64,000 nt of DNA from Flavobacterium sp. (lineage in GTDB: Bacteria > Bacteroidota > Bacteroidia > Flavobacteriales > Flavobacteriaceae), in assembly GCA_029946065.1 (NCBI GenBank), contig JAQSDU010000020.1:186001-250000 (forward strand), given 5' to 3'. Made by a program: the position numbers and the translations under genes. Positions 36,683 through 46,426 of this stretch are shown in pieces. Positions within the stretch are counted from its first letter, which is position 1. Each line of letters begins with the position of its first letter. The notes below the pieces were generated by a model. It was not told where the DNA came from. It worked only from the letters and a program-made list of their open reading frames with translations, and searched no databases.

Positions 36683-38080
36683 TTATTTAAGTCCGTCAAC
36701 ATTCACGCTCACTGCTCCAGTCACTGATAGAAAAGCGATAATCGCCTTATTGGTCAACTGCACTTTCTTAAATTCAATATCATTCATGCTGCCATTGATA
36801 AAAACGCCCGGTGTCGGCGAGTAATTTTTCATATATTTGAGCATGTTTTCTTTGCCTTCATCCAGATTCGGTTTAATAGAATAACGGCAACTTTCCTGAA
36901 TTTTCTTCAAAATCAGACCGCTGGCAAGCCAATTGGCAGTCCTCAACAAAGTACTTTTGGTGTCCAAAGCATAGTCCAGTTGATCAAAGAAAATCTCTTT
37001 TGTTGCTTCGTTGTATTGTGGGAATCCTGACAAATAAATCGTTCCATTTACGCTTCCCAATAAATCCAAAGCGATCACCATTTTGCCATTTTTGTGCCAT
37101 AGCGCTACATTTTGAACAGTTACTTTTTTGCTTCCCGAACCAAATTCCTTGCCTTGAAAATTCTTCACCATTACGGCAGAAGCATCTTTATAAGTCGAAA
37201 CTGCAACGATATTTGCCGTAATTTTATCAGGAATGGAAGCAACAGGTTTCAAAACAAGTTTATTACGATCAAATTTATTTTCGGGTTGATGTCCGACCAA
37301 TGTTTCAATCGTGCATTTTAAACCCATATTCATCGTAATGTTTTCTTTTAGTATTTGTGCGTCCGTAGTGTATAATTCTGTTGGAACGATGCGCAACCAA
37401 CTGTCATAATCAGCACTCATTTGCGAAGGCGTACATATTTTTTCGAGAGCATCAATTACGTTTGGCTTAAAATCCATTGCTTTTTTGATATTTTCGTCGA
37501 TGCTTTTTTCGATTTTCGATTTAAAAAGCTTTACTGCAGGATTGATCAAATAAGTAATTGCGATGCTTTTTCCAGCGATATTTATGGTTGGACTTTCCTT
37601 CCAATCAAGTGATTTTAGTTGTGTATTCGTGTTTAATTTCCAATTCGTAAGACTTACATCGCTAATCAAGGTAATCACGCCGTTGAAGTTAAATTCCCGT
37701 GTGTCCATCAATGAAATGCCAAGTTTATTAATGCCATAACGATAATTTACTGTGGCTTTTAAAGGCAATATGGTCTTTATTTTTCCGTTCTCATTAGATA
37801 GCGTAATCGGTGCGAGTTTCCAAACTTTTACAGTATAGTCGTCGTCTTCGATGTTGTTGTCCTCATAAATCAAGCCGGTCATTAGCTTGTTGGTTTGGTT
37901 TTCGATGTCCTTCAGTTTGATCTTTATCGGAAGACTGATAAATGAAGGCACATTGTCATAAAGCAACGGAGAAGCATCGTCTGGTTCTGGTTTTAAAGCT
38001 GCAATTTTTTGGGTTGAAGCGCAACTTCCCAAGAATATTATGGAAATGAATAGGAGCAAATATGATTTTGTAGCATTCAT
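36683..38080 (-). CDS. DUF4403 family lipoprotein
   Basis: 465-residue secreted protein of the DUF4403 family with a lipoprotein signal (LLLFISIIFLGSCAST; lipobox Cys20). The body is beta-rich with SFISLPIKIKLKDIENQTNKL at the start, a pattern shared by DUF4403 proteins, which resemble lipid-binding tubular folds in their repeated amphipathic strands. Function unknown. It diverges from the exporter operon; the 177-base spacer holds a small palindrome. Confidence 0.85.
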   Translation of the reverse strand: MNATKSYLLLFISIIFLGSCASTQKIAALKPEPDDASPLLYDNVPSFISLPIKIKLKDIENQTNKLMTGLIYEDNNIEDDDYTVKVWKLAPITLSNENGKIKTILPLKATVNYRYGINKLGISLMDTREFNFNGVITLISDVSLTNWKLNTNTQLKSLDWKESPTINIAGKSIAITYLINPAVKLFKSKIEKSIDENIKKAMDFKPNVIDALEKICTPSQMSADYDSWLRIVPTELYTTDAQILKENITMNMGLKCTIETLVGHQPENKFDRNKLVLKPVASIPDKITANIVAVSTYKDASAVMVKNFQGKEFGSGSKKVTVQNVALWHKNGKMVIALDLLGSVNGTIYLSGFPQYNEATKEIFFDQLDYALDTKSTLLRTANWLASGLILKKIQESCRYSIKPNLDEGKENMLKYMKNYSPTPGVFINGSMNDIEFKKVQLTNKAIIAFLSVTGAVSVNVDGLK

Positions 38081-38133
38081 GATTGTGATTTTTCAGCCGT
38101 AAAATTAACCATTCGTAACACATAATTTTAAAA

Positions 38134-38145
38134 ATGTTGTAACAT
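38134..38145. promoter_or_regulatory. 12-bp palindrome in the divergent DUF4403/exporter spacer
   Basis: ATGTTGTAACAT is a near-perfect inverted repeat (ATGTT-GT-AACAT). A related GTAACA occurs 17 bases upstream. It may be an operator for the divergent promoters; no regulator gene is nearby. Confidence 0.35.
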
Positions 38146-38257
38146 ATTCATTTTTTCAACGTCTTAACTTTAATTAGTGAAGCGTCTGATAAGTATTAAC
38201 GTTTCTTTATCAATGAATTGTTTTTCTTCTGATTAATATTGCCCAAACCGAATCAAA

Positions 38258-38959
38258 ATGATTGAAATTACCGATTTGCACAAATCATATAAAACAGGAA
38301 ATTCTACGCTTCATGTATTGAAAGGTATCAATTTTAGTATAAAGGAAGGCGAATTGGTAGCCATTATGGGTTCTTCAGGTTCTGGAAAATCAACTTTACT
38401 CAATATCCTCGGAATTCTCGACGAAGCAGATTCCGGCACATATAATCTTGACGGTACGCTAATCAAAAACCTGAACGAGACCATTGCATCGAAATACCGC
38501 AATAAATTCCTTGGGTTCGTGTTTCAATCATTCAATCTAATCAATTACAAATCAGCACTCGACAATGTAGCTTTGCCTTTGTATTATCAAGGTGTCAAAA
38601 GCCGCGAACGCAATGAGATAGCGATGAATTATCTTAAAAAAGTCGGCCTAGAAACCCATTCGCATCATTTGCCGAGTGAATTGTCTGGCGGGCAAAAACA
38701 GCGTGTTGCCATCGCAAGGGCTTTGGCTTCGCATCCGAAAGTTTTATTAGCGGATGAACCTACCGGCGCCTTGGATACCAAAACTTCCTATGAAGTAATG
38801 GAACTCATTCAGGCGATTAATGATGAAGGAAAAACCATTCTCATCGTCACCCACGAACCCGATATTGCAGCAATGTGCAAACGAAATGTTGTCCTGAAAG
38901 ACGGATTAATCATCGAAGATAAAATTGTCAAACAACAAAGAGCGTCATCCTATGTTTAG
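38258..38959 (+). CDS. MacB-like ABC transporter ATPase
   Basis: ATP-binding subunit of a MacB/LolD-type exporter, 233 residues. Walker A GSSGSGKST at 38-46, Q loop near VFQSFNL, signature LSGGQKQR starting at 142, and Walker B ADEPTG with Asp166-Glu167. No membrane domain is fused, so the permeases are the two following genes. Its stop overlaps the next start by eight bases. Substrate unknown; family members export peptides, antibiotics or lipoproteins. Confidence 0.95.
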   Translation: MIEITDLHKSYKTGNSTLHVLKGINFSIKEGELVAIMGSSGSGKSTLLNILGILDEADSGTYNLDGTLIKNLNETIASKYRNKFLGFVFQSFNLINYKSALDNVALPLYYQGVKSRERNEIAMNYLKKVGLETHSHHLPSELSGGQKQRVAIARALASHPKVLLADEPTGALDTKTSYEVMELIQAINDEGKTILIVTHEPDIAAMCKRNVVLKDGLIIEDKIVKQQRASSYV

Positions 38960-40196
38960 TATTGAACGCTGGCAGGAAATCTTTGAGGCGATTGGGAAAA
39001 ACAAATTGCGCACATTCCTTACGGGAATTTCTGTCGCGTCTGGGATTTTCATTTTGGTAATTCTTCTTGGCGTAGGAAAAGGTTTGCAGAATGGGGTTGA
39101 AAAGCAATTCGAAAACGATGCTGTCGGAATCATCGAATTGTGGCCTGGTACTACAACTGTTGAATACAAAGGATTGAATCCAGGGCGCGATGTCCAATTG
39201 CATAACAACGATTTTGACATGTCGGTACAGAAATACGACGCACAACTCGACAAAAAAAGCGCTACCATCACAAGCTGGAATGGTCAGGCGGTTTACGGAA
39301 AAGAAACCGGAAATTACCAATTGCGCGGAGCTTATCCCGACCATCAATATATAGAAAATGTAAGTGTCATATCCGGTAGATATTTCAACTCAAACGACGT
39401 GGATCATTATGAAAAGGTAGCCGTAATCGGTCAGAAAGTAAGTTCCGATTTATTCAAAGGCAAGGATCCCGTTGGTGAAGAAATCATGCTTAATTCAATT
39501 CCATTTAAGGTAATTGGCGTTTTTACCGATCCTGCAGGAGAAAGAGAAGAAAGCCGTGTTTATCTTCCAATATCAACCACACAAAGGGTTTTTGGCTATG
39601 CCGATAAAATTAGCAATCTGTCTTTCGTGATGAAAAAAACTGCCGACTATGATGCGGCAATTGCACAATCAAAAGCTTTTAGCGAAGGTGTTGAACAACT
39701 TCTAAAAGGCAAAAATTCGATTGCGCCGAATGACAAAGGCGCTATCAACGTTCATAATTCAGTAGAAGATTCGAAGAAATTTTATGACATCAATTTATAT
39801 ATAAGGTTATTTTTCTGGTGGGTTGGCATCATGACTATTATCGCTGGCGTTGTTGGCGTGAGCAATATCATGTTGATCATAGTAAAAGAAAGAACAAAAG
39901 AAATCGGTATCAGGAAAGCACTCGGTGCACCGCCCATTGCTATTATCGGAATGATTTTGCACGAATCGATATTCATCACGACAATTTCTGGCTTTGTGGG
40001 TTTGCTGACGAGTTTACTTTTGTTAGAAATCGCTGGACCCATGATCACAAGTGATTTTTTCTTGAATCCACAAGTCGATTTTAATGTGGCATTTACGACT
40101 TTACTTTTATTGATATTTTCTGGCGCATTGGCTGGTTTTTTTCCGGCATACAGAGCAGCAAAGATTAAACCCATAATTGCCTTAAGAGATGAATAA
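38952..40196 (+). CDS. MacB-like ABC transporter permease 1
   Basis: FtsX-like permease with a periplasmic MacB core domain. Helix 1 at about residues 20-43 after MFSIERWQEIFEAI, a 250-residue soluble domain, and three C-terminal helices ending in FSGALAGFFPAYRAAKIKP. The ATG at 38952, overlapping the ATPase stop, gives 414 residues and the usual N-terminus. The next gene is a clear paralogue, suggesting a heterodimeric membrane unit. Confidence 0.93.
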   Translation: MFSIERWQEIFEAIGKNKLRTFLTGISVASGIFILVILLGVGKGLQNGVEKQFENDAVGIIELWPGTTTVEYKGLNPGRDVQLHNNDFDMSVQKYDAQLDKKSATITSWNGQAVYGKETGNYQLRGAYPDHQYIENVSVISGRYFNSNDVDHYEKVAVIGQKVSSDLFKGKDPVGEEIMLNSIPFKVIGVFTDPAGEREESRVYLPISTTQRVFGYADKISNLSFVMKKTADYDAAIAQSKAFSEGVEQLLKGKNSIAPNDKGAINVHNSVEDSKKFYDINLYIRLFFWWVGIMTIIAGVVGVSNIMLIIVKERTKEIGIRKALGAPPIAIIGMILHESIFITTISGFVGLLTSLLLLEIAGPMITSDFFLNPQVDFNVAFTTLLLLIFSGALAGFFPAYRAAKIKPIIALRDE

Positions 40197-40198
40197 TT

Positions 40199-41461
40199 AT
40201 GTTTGACAAAGACAAATGGAATGAAATTCTGCAGGCTTTAAGCGCCAATATGTTCAGGTCAATCTTAACCGGATTTGGTGTGGGATGGGGTATGTTCATT
40301 CTGGTTTTATTACTGGCTGCTGGAAAAGGACTTGAAAATGGTGTCAAAAGAGGTTTTGAAGGAACAGCAACAAATACCATGTTTATGTGGACGCAAAACA
40401 CTTCAAAAGCATACAAAGGATTTCCGAAAAACCGTGATTATAATTTTAAGAATGATGATGTCAATGCTTTAAAAGAAAATTTTCCAGATTTGCAATATGT
40501 TTCGCCACGCAATCAACTTGGTGGTTATGAAGGCGCTAACAACATCGTTCGAGGCACAAAAACCGCTGCTTTCACCGTTTATGGTGATTATCCTGAAATC
40601 GTTTATCAGGAATCAATGACGATAACAAAAGGTCGATTCATCAATTATGGCGATATCAATCAAAAAAGAAAAGTTGTCGTAGTCGGGCAAGGGGTTATCA
40701 ATGAATTGTATAAAAAAGGAGAAGAACCGATTGGTACTTACATCAAAATCAATGGGGTCAATTTTATGGTCGTAGGGATTTACAACGCAAAGTCAAACGA
40801 TGGCAATGCTGAAGAAGCGCAAAAGAAAGTTTTTATTCCATTTACAGCGTTCCAACAAGCGTTTAATTATGGAGAAGTCGTGGGTTGGATGACGATTACT
40901 GCAAAAGACGGCACTTCTATTACAGACTTGAAAGAAAGTATTTTTGCTTTTATGAGAGAGCGGCACGATATAAGCCCAGATGATGATCGAGCCATTGGCA
41001 ATTTTGACTTATTCAAGGAATTTAGCAAAGTCACAGGATTGTTCCTGATACTGAAGTTTATCGCTTATTTCGTCGGGATATTGGTGCTGCTGTCGGGCGT
41101 TATTGGAATATCAAATATAATGCTCATAGTGGTCAAGGAACGGACGAAAGAAATTGGAATACGACGTGCTTTAGGCGCAACGCCACGTGCTATCAGATCC
41201 CAAGTTTTAACAGAATCTATTTTCCTGACCATTATCGCCGGCATGCTCGGGATTGCGATAGCAACAGGGTTTATCGCATCTATAAACGCAGCATTAGATT
41301 CAATGCCAAGCGAAGACATGATGTTTGCTAATCCGAGTGTCGATTTAACCGTTGTGTTGATTGCCCTGATGATTTTAATATTTTCAGGATTACTCGCCGG
41401 TTTCATTCCGGCACAAATTGCCATAAAAGTAAAACCCGTTGACGCATTAAGAACAGAATAA
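40199..41461 (+). CDS. MacB-like ABC transporter permease 2 (paralogue of permease 1)
   Basis: 420-residue FtsX/MacB-type permease with the same plan as permease 1: a first helix (ILTGFGVGWGMFILVLLLAA), a soluble core, and three last helices with VKERTKEIGIRRALGATPRA. That coupling segment, nearly identical in permease 1 (VKERTKEIGIRKALGAPP), contacts the ATPase. The 2-base gap after permease 1 and the shared motifs point to tandem duplication. Confidence 0.93.
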   Translation: MFDKDKWNEILQALSANMFRSILTGFGVGWGMFILVLLLAAGKGLENGVKRGFEGTATNTMFMWTQNTSKAYKGFPKNRDYNFKNDDVNALKENFPDLQYVSPRNQLGGYEGANNIVRGTKTAAFTVYGDYPEIVYQESMTITKGRFINYGDINQKRKVVVVGQGVINELYKKGEEPIGTYIKINGVNFMVVGIYNAKSNDGNAEEAQKKVFIPFTAFQQAFNYGEVVGWMTITAKDGTSITDLKESIFAFMRERHDISPDDDRAIGNFDLFKEFSKVTGLFLILKFIAYFVGILVLLSGVIGISNIMLIVVKERTKEIGIRRALGATPRAIRSQVLTESIFLTIIAGMLGIAIATGFIASINAALDSMPSEDMMFANPSVDLTVVLIALMILIFSGLLAGFIPAQIAIKVKPVDALRTE

Positions 41462-41477
41462 AACCAATTATAATCAA

Positions 41478-42593
41478 ATGAAAAGAGGCATTACCATTAT
41501 CCTTTTAATATTTATCGCTGTAGTATTCTTCGGCGCTTTGTATTATTTGTACAACAAAAACCAACAATCGCCAATCGTTTTTGAAACCGATAAACCGGAA
41601 ACAAAAACCATTATCAAAAACACCATTGCCACAGGAAGCATTGTTCCAGATGAAGAAGTTTTGATCAAACCTAACATCTCCGGAATCATCGAAGAGATCT
41701 ATGTGGAAGCAGGTGGTTTTGTAAAAGCAGGCGATTTGATTGCTAAAATCAAAGTCGTACCGAACGTGAACAACCTTAATACAACACAGAACCAGGTCAT
41801 CAGCGCGAAAAACGAATTAGACAATCAGGAGAAAGCATACAAAAGACAAAAAACTTTGTTTGACAAAGGTGTCATTTCTGCCAATGATTATGAAGCTTCG
41901 GAATTGGCATACAAACAAGCAAAGCAAAATTACAATGCCACAAAGCAAAGCTACGAAATAGTAAAAACCGGAACCACAAAAAGCCTCGGAAGTGCCGCAA
42001 ATACTATGATTCGTTCAACGGTAACCGGAATGGTGCTCGAAGTTCCCGTAAAAGTTGGTAATCAGGTTATCGAAAGTAACAATTTCAACGAAGGCACCAC
42101 AATTGCCAGCTTGGCTGATGTTGACAAAATGATTTTTGTGGGTAAGGTCGATGAATCGGAAGTGGGGAAAATCAAAGAAAACCTGCCAATCGAAATCACC
42201 GTCGGAGCCATAGAAAACAAAAAATTCGACGGTATATTAAATTACATCGCACCAAAAGGAAAAACGGAAAATGGCGCCATTCAATTTGAAATCAAAGCCA
42301 AATTAACGCACCGCGATACAACTTTTATTCGTGCCGGATTGAGCGCTAATGCCTCGATCATACTAGATAAAGCTACCAATGTATTGGCGATAAAGGAAGG
42401 CTTGATACAGTTTGACGAAAAAACCAAGAAGCCTTTTGTAGAAGTGCAAATTTCTGGACAAAAATTTCAAAAGAAAGATGTTATACTGGGCGTAAGCGAC
42501 GGTATTTATGTAGAAGTCAAAAGCGGCATCAATGCGTCGGATAAAATCAAAGTGTGGAACCAAGGACTTAAAAAAGAAGAACAAAATAAATAA
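41478..42593 (+). CDS. RND/MacA-type periplasmic adaptor (membrane fusion protein) 1
   Basis: 371-residue HlyD/MacA-like adaptor. N-terminal anchor at residues 5-25, lipoyl/hairpin region (VEAGGFVKAGDLIAKI and a coiled coil near residues 100-165), then beta-barrel domain. It would bridge the ABC permeases to the TolC-like channel encoded next. A second adaptor lies after the tolC gene. Confidence 0.9.
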   Translation: MKRGITIILLIFIAVVFFGALYYLYNKNQQSPIVFETDKPETKTIIKNTIATGSIVPDEEVLIKPNISGIIEEIYVEAGGFVKAGDLIAKIKVVPNVNNLNTTQNQVISAKNELDNQEKAYKRQKTLFDKGVISANDYEASELAYKQAKQNYNATKQSYEIVKTGTTKSLGSAANTMIRSTVTGMVLEVPVKVGNQVIESNNFNEGTTIASLADVDKMIFVGKVDESEVGKIKENLPIEITVGAIENKKFDGILNYIAPKGKTENGAIQFEIKAKLTHRDTTFIRAGLSANASIILDKATNVLAIKEGLIQFDEKTKKPFVEVQISGQKFQKKDVILGVSDGIYVEVKSGINASDKIKVWNQGLKKEEQNK

Positions 42594-42645
42594 TTTCGTT
42601 TAGCACAGAATTATTCAGAAACGAACCAGAATCAGTAAAAAATAT

Positions 42646-42653
42646 TAAATTTG
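42646..42653 (+). promoter_or_regulatory. -7 box upstream of the TolC-like gene
   Basis: TAAATTTG matches TAnnTTTG, in the 93-base spacer before the TolC-like ATG. It may uncouple the tolC/adaptor-2 half from the ABC half of the cluster. Confidence 0.45.
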
Positions 42654-42686
42654 CAGGGTTGACAGCCGTGCTCTTATTTCAAATTT

Positions 42687-44012
42687 ATGAGAAAAAATAG
42701 TTGTATCATTTTGTTCTTATTGCTTTTTACAGGGATGTCACTTCAGGCACAAGCGAAAAAATGGACTTTGCGGGAATGCGTTGAATATGCGCTAAAGAAC
42801 AATATCACCATCAAGCAAACCGATCTCGACAACCAGATTGCCGCTATTGATAAAAGCGATGCCTTCGGAAGCATGCTGCCAACCGTTAACGGCTCGGCTT
42901 CTCATGGATGGAATATCGGACTTAACTTTAATCCCGTTACTAATAATGCCGAAACACAAACGTTTCAAAACACAAGAGTCGGACTCGATGTGGGCGTTGA
43001 TATTTACAAAGGGCTTCAGAACCAAAATCGATTGCGAAAAACAAAACTGGGGATCATTGCGGCGCAATACCAATTGGATAAAATAAAAGACGATATTTCC
43101 CTGAATGTTGCCAATGCTTTCTTGCAGATTCTTTTCAATAAAGAAAATCTTAAAGTACAAATTGAGCAACAGACCAATAATGAAAAACAACAGCAGCGCA
43201 CCCAAGAACTCGTCAACGCAGGTTCGGTGCCACGAGGTGATTTATTAGACATAAAAGCAACTGTTGCGTCTAACAAACAGGCGGTTGTAATCGCAGAAAA
43301 CACTTTGTTTATTTCTAAACTAAGCTTGGCGCAGTTGCTTCAACTAGATGATTTTCAAAATTTTGACATTGTCGATAGCGATTATGAAGTTCCCGAAAGT
43401 GAAACCATGAAGCAAACACCCGAAGCCATTTATGCAAAAGCAAAAGAGCAAAGAGTTGAGTTAAAAATTGCAAGAACCAATTTGGAAATGGCCGAGAAAG
43501 ATTTGAAAATTTCTTCTGGTGCCTATCAGCCAACGTTGCGTGGGTTTTATAGTTTTGGAAGTAATGCGACCACTGCTTATACCAATCCGTTTTTTATGCA
43601 GTTGAGCGACAACAAAAGTCATAGTTTTGGTGTGAGCCTAAATGTTCCTATCTTTAATGGATTTTCGGTTCGCAATAATGTACAGCGATCCAAAGTGGCA
43701 TTAGAACGCTCTAAAATAGCATTCAGCCAACAAGAGTTAGACTTGGAGCGCAATGTTTATACCGCATTTAAAGATGCAAACGGCGCATTGAATTCTTATG
43801 AATCGGCGGTTTCAGCGCTGGAAGCAAGAACAGAAGCTTATAATTATGCCAAAGAAAAATTCAATGTCGGATTGATGAATGCCTTCGATTTGAACCAAGC
43901 ACAAACCTTGTATGTAAATGCACAATCCGAAGTTTTAAGAACCAAATATGATTATATTTTCAGAATAAAAGTAGTAGAATTCTATTTCGGAATTCCGATA
44001 ATTCAAAATTAA
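42687..44012 (+). CDS. TolC family outer membrane efflux protein
   Basis: 441-residue outer-membrane channel protein with a signal peptide ending near residue 23 (SLQAQ) and the two-fold repeated coiled-coil pattern of TolC (for example WTLRECVEYALKNN, LRGFYSFGSNATTA, FNVGLMNAFDLNQAQTLY). It forms the exit duct for the exporter. Confidence 0.93.
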   Translation: MRKNSCIILFLLLFTGMSLQAQAKKWTLRECVEYALKNNITIKQTDLDNQIAAIDKSDAFGSMLPTVNGSASHGWNIGLNFNPVTNNAETQTFQNTRVGLDVGVDIYKGLQNQNRLRKTKLGIIAAQYQLDKIKDDISLNVANAFLQILFNKENLKVQIEQQTNNEKQQQRTQELVNAGSVPRGDLLDIKATVASNKQAVVIAENTLFISKLSLAQLLQLDDFQNFDIVDSDYEVPESETMKQTPEAIYAKAKEQRVELKIARTNLEMAEKDLKISSGAYQPTLRGFYSFGSNATTAYTNPFFMQLSDNKSHSFGVSLNVPIFNGFSVRNNVQRSKVALERSKIAFSQQELDLERNVYTAFKDANGALNSYESAVSALEARTEAYNYAKEKFNVGLMNAFDLNQAQTLYVNAQSEVLRTKYDYIFRIKVVEFYFGIPIIQN

Positions 44013-44017
44013 TAATT

Positions 44018-45298
44018 ATGCTAAAAAAGATACTTGTAATACTATTGGTTGTTATTGTAATTGTAACGGGCGCTTTTTATGCTTTAAAAGCAGCTTTTGG
44101 CGGAAATGAACACGGAAAATCAGTAGAAACCGCGGTAGTTGACGCAATAACAATTGTCGAAACCGTTTCGGCAACTGGAAAAATCCAACCGGAAATTGAA
44201 GTAAAAATATCCTCAGAAGTGTCTGGCGAAATAATAGCCTTGCCTATAAAAGAAGGTCAGGTTGTTAAAAAAGGCGATTTACTCGTAAAAATCAATCCAG
44301 ATTTGTACACCTCAGGATTTAACAGAACTGTTGCAGGATTGTCGCAAACAAAAGCCGGCCTGAGCCAAGCGGATGCACAGTTTAAAGAAGCAAAAGCCAG
44401 TTACGACAGAAATAAATCCTTGTTTGAAAAAGGTATCATTTCAAAATCTGACTGGGACAAAAGTATTTCTGCATTTGAAGTTGCGAAAGCCAGCCAGCAA
44501 TCGGCCTATTATAATGTAAAAAGCGCATCGGCTACCGTGAATGAAGCCAAAGACAACTTGGGAAGAACTACTATTTATTCGCCTGCAGATGGGACCATTT
44601 CGTCGCTTGGGGTAGAATTAGGTGAAAGGGTTTTAGGTACCCAACAAATGACCGGAACAGAAATTCTTCGCGTTGCCAATCTCAATAATATGGAAGTTGA
44701 AGTCGATGTTAATGAGAATGATATCGTAAAAATTAACGTTGGAGATTCGGCAAATGTTGAAGTGGATGCCTACCTTAAAAAACAATTTAAAGGAATTGTG
44801 ACAAGCATTTCTAATTCTGCAACCACCACCACCACGACCGATCAGGTAACTAATTTTAAAGTAAAAGTACGAATTTTAAAAGCATCGTATCAGGATTTAT
44901 TGCAAGGCAAACCACAGAGTTATTCGCCGTTCAGACCAGGAATGACTGCAACTGTTGACATTATCACAACAAGAAAAGAGAATGTTATTGGTGTGCCAAT
45001 TAGTGCGGTAGTGATTAAATCGGATACTGCAGCCTCAAAGAAACCCGAAATGGCTGAAGAAGCGGATAAAGTGGCGCAGAAGAATGATAAAAAATTCGAA
45101 TGTGTTTTTGTGAAATCCGGAAATAAAGCCAGAATAAGGGTTGTAAAAACGGGTATTCAAGATGACACCAATATTGAAGTGTTATCCGGAATCAAAAAAG
45201 GCGATGTCATTATTGTTGGGCCTTATTCCACGGTTACAAAAGATTTAAATTCGGGAGATATGGTCACAACAACCGATAAAAACGCCAATAAAAAATAA
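44018..45298 (+). CDS. Periplasmic adaptor (membrane fusion protein) 2
   Basis: 426-residue HlyD-type adaptor, paralogous to adaptor 1: N-terminal helix (residues 3-25), lipoyl half motif (PIKEGQVVKKGDLLVKI), alpha-hairpin around residues 100-180, beta-barrel part. It starts five bases after the TolC gene. A Lys/Glu-rich stretch near residues 345-360 is poorly conserved-looking. tsaB follows after 9 bases. Confidence 0.9.
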   Translation: MLKKILVILLVVIVIVTGAFYALKAAFGGNEHGKSVETAVVDAITIVETVSATGKIQPEIEVKISSEVSGEIIALPIKEGQVVKKGDLLVKINPDLYTSGFNRTVAGLSQTKAGLSQADAQFKEAKASYDRNKSLFEKGIISKSDWDKSISAFEVAKASQQSAYYNVKSASATVNEAKDNLGRTTIYSPADGTISSLGVELGERVLGTQQMTGTEILRVANLNNMEVEVDVNENDIVKINVGDSANVEVDAYLKKQFKGIVTSISNSATTTTTTDQVTNFKVKVRILKASYQDLLQGKPQSYSPFRPGMTATVDIITTRKENVIGVPISAVVIKSDTAASKKPEMAEEADKVAQKNDKKFECVFVKSGNKARIRVVKTGIQDDTNIEVLSGIKKGDVIIVGPYSTVTKDLNSGDMVTTTDKNANKK

Positions 45299-45307
45299 TC
45301 AACGTTA

Positions 45308-45976
45308 ATGGCTTACATCCTTAATATTGAAACAGCAACGAAGAGTTGTTCCGTAGCCATTGCAAAAGACGGCGTAACGTTATTGTGCAAAGAAATGGCA
45401 GAACAAGGCTATTCTCATGCCGAAAAACTCCACGTTTTTATTGAAGAAATCCTTGCGGAAACGCATTTAAAATTCAGCGACCTTAATGCGATTGCCGTGA
45501 GCCAAGGTCCGGGTTCTTATACGGGATTGCGTATTGGCGTTTCTGCAGCAAAAGGCTTGTGTTTTGCACTCAATATTCCGCTTATTGCGGTTGATACTTT
45601 GAATGTTTTGGCATTGAAAGCAAAAGTGAATTCAGGTTTAATTGTTCCGATGATTGATGCACGACGTATGGAAGTTTACAGTGCTGTTTTTGATGCAAAT
45701 TATCAAAAAACAGAAAATGTAAAGGCAGAAGTAATCACCGAAACTTCTTATGCTGAAATAACAGAAATGGTTCATTTCATTAGCGATTGTCCTGAAAAAC
45801 TCAAAACCGTACTAACCAGTAGCAATTTTATTGTGGCTGACGAAGTGACTTATCCATCAGCAAATGATATGGCTGGATTGAGTTTCGATAAATACAAAAA
45901 AAACGACACTGTTGATGTCGCTTATTTTGAGCCTTACTATTTGAAGGATTTTTTTCTGCAAAAAGACCAGCTGTAA
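45308..45976 (+). CDS. tsaB: tRNA threonylcarbamoyladenosine protein TsaB
   Basis: Non-catalytic partner of TsaD in making the t6A modification of ANN-decoding tRNAs. The ASKHA-type N-terminus ILNIETATKSCSVAIAKDG and the motif SQGPGSYTGLRIGVSAAKGL (residues about 65-84) are diagnostic. The 222-residue length is normal. It is the last gene of the plus-strand run and almost touches the next, convergent gene. Confidence 0.95.
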   Translation: MAYILNIETATKSCSVAIAKDGVTLLCKEMAEQGYSHAEKLHVFIEEILAETHLKFSDLNAIAVSQGPGSYTGLRIGVSAAKGLCFALNIPLIAVDTLNVLALKAKVNSGLIVPMIDARRMEVYSAVFDANYQKTENVKAEVITETSYAEITEMVHFISDCPEKLKTVLTSSNFIVADEVTYPSANDMAGLSFDKYKKNDTVDVAYFEPYYLKDFFLQKDQL

Positions 45977-45979
45977 TCA

Positions 45980-46342
45980 TTAACCGTGATACACACGAGA
46001 AGTAATTATTTTTCCTTCTTTTACATCCAAAACTTCAGCGATTAACATGTCTTCTTCTCCGCTAACCTGTCGTATATATTCCATAAAAACGCGATCGGAA
46101 TTGGCGGTTAATGTTGTGACTTTGTAGTGTAAAGTAGGCAATCGGTCAAACGCATCTTGCCACCATTCGCGCAAAGCAGGTTTGCCTGAAACATAGCCGT
46201 TGGTTTCGGGTTTTCTGATTTTTAATTTCGGACTAAAATGTTCCGCGTCCTCTTCATATAACGATAAAAGCTGTTCAAGGTTATGTGCATTGAAAGCTTC
46301 AAACCATCTGAAAGCGATAGATTGTAATTGTTCCTGACTCAT
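45980..46342 (-). CDS. NTF2-like/SnoaL-like domain protein
   Basis: 120-residue single-domain protein of the NTF2-like superfamily: FRWFEAFNAHNLEQLLSLY at the N-terminus, a central KPALREWWQDAF and a terminal beta-sheet part (EVLDVKEGKIITSRVYHG). No catalytic residues can be assigned. It converges on tsaB, with three bases between stops. Confidence 0.85.
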   Translation of the reverse strand: MSQEQLQSIAFRWFEAFNAHNLEQLLSLYEEDAEHFSPKLKIRKPETNGYVSGKPALREWWQDAFDRLPTLHYKVTTLTANSDRVFMEYIRQVSGEEDMLIAEVLDVKEGKIITSRVYHG

Positions 46343-46387
46343 TTATTTTTGATATTCTAATTGGTTTTTACCACAGATGCTCATACT

Positions 46388-46414
46388 AAAAAACTCCTGT
46401 TTGTGGCAGGAGTT
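46388..46414 (-). terminator. Terminator after the RluB-type gene
   Basis: Perfect 8-bp stem AACTCCTG (46392-46399) and CAGGAGTT (46407-46414), seven-base loop. Read on the minus strand it is followed by T residues, giving a terminator for the RluB-type gene 13 bases away; a shorter T run on the plus side makes it weakly bidirectional. Confidence 0.8.
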
Positions 46415-46426
46415 GTTTTTATGCTA

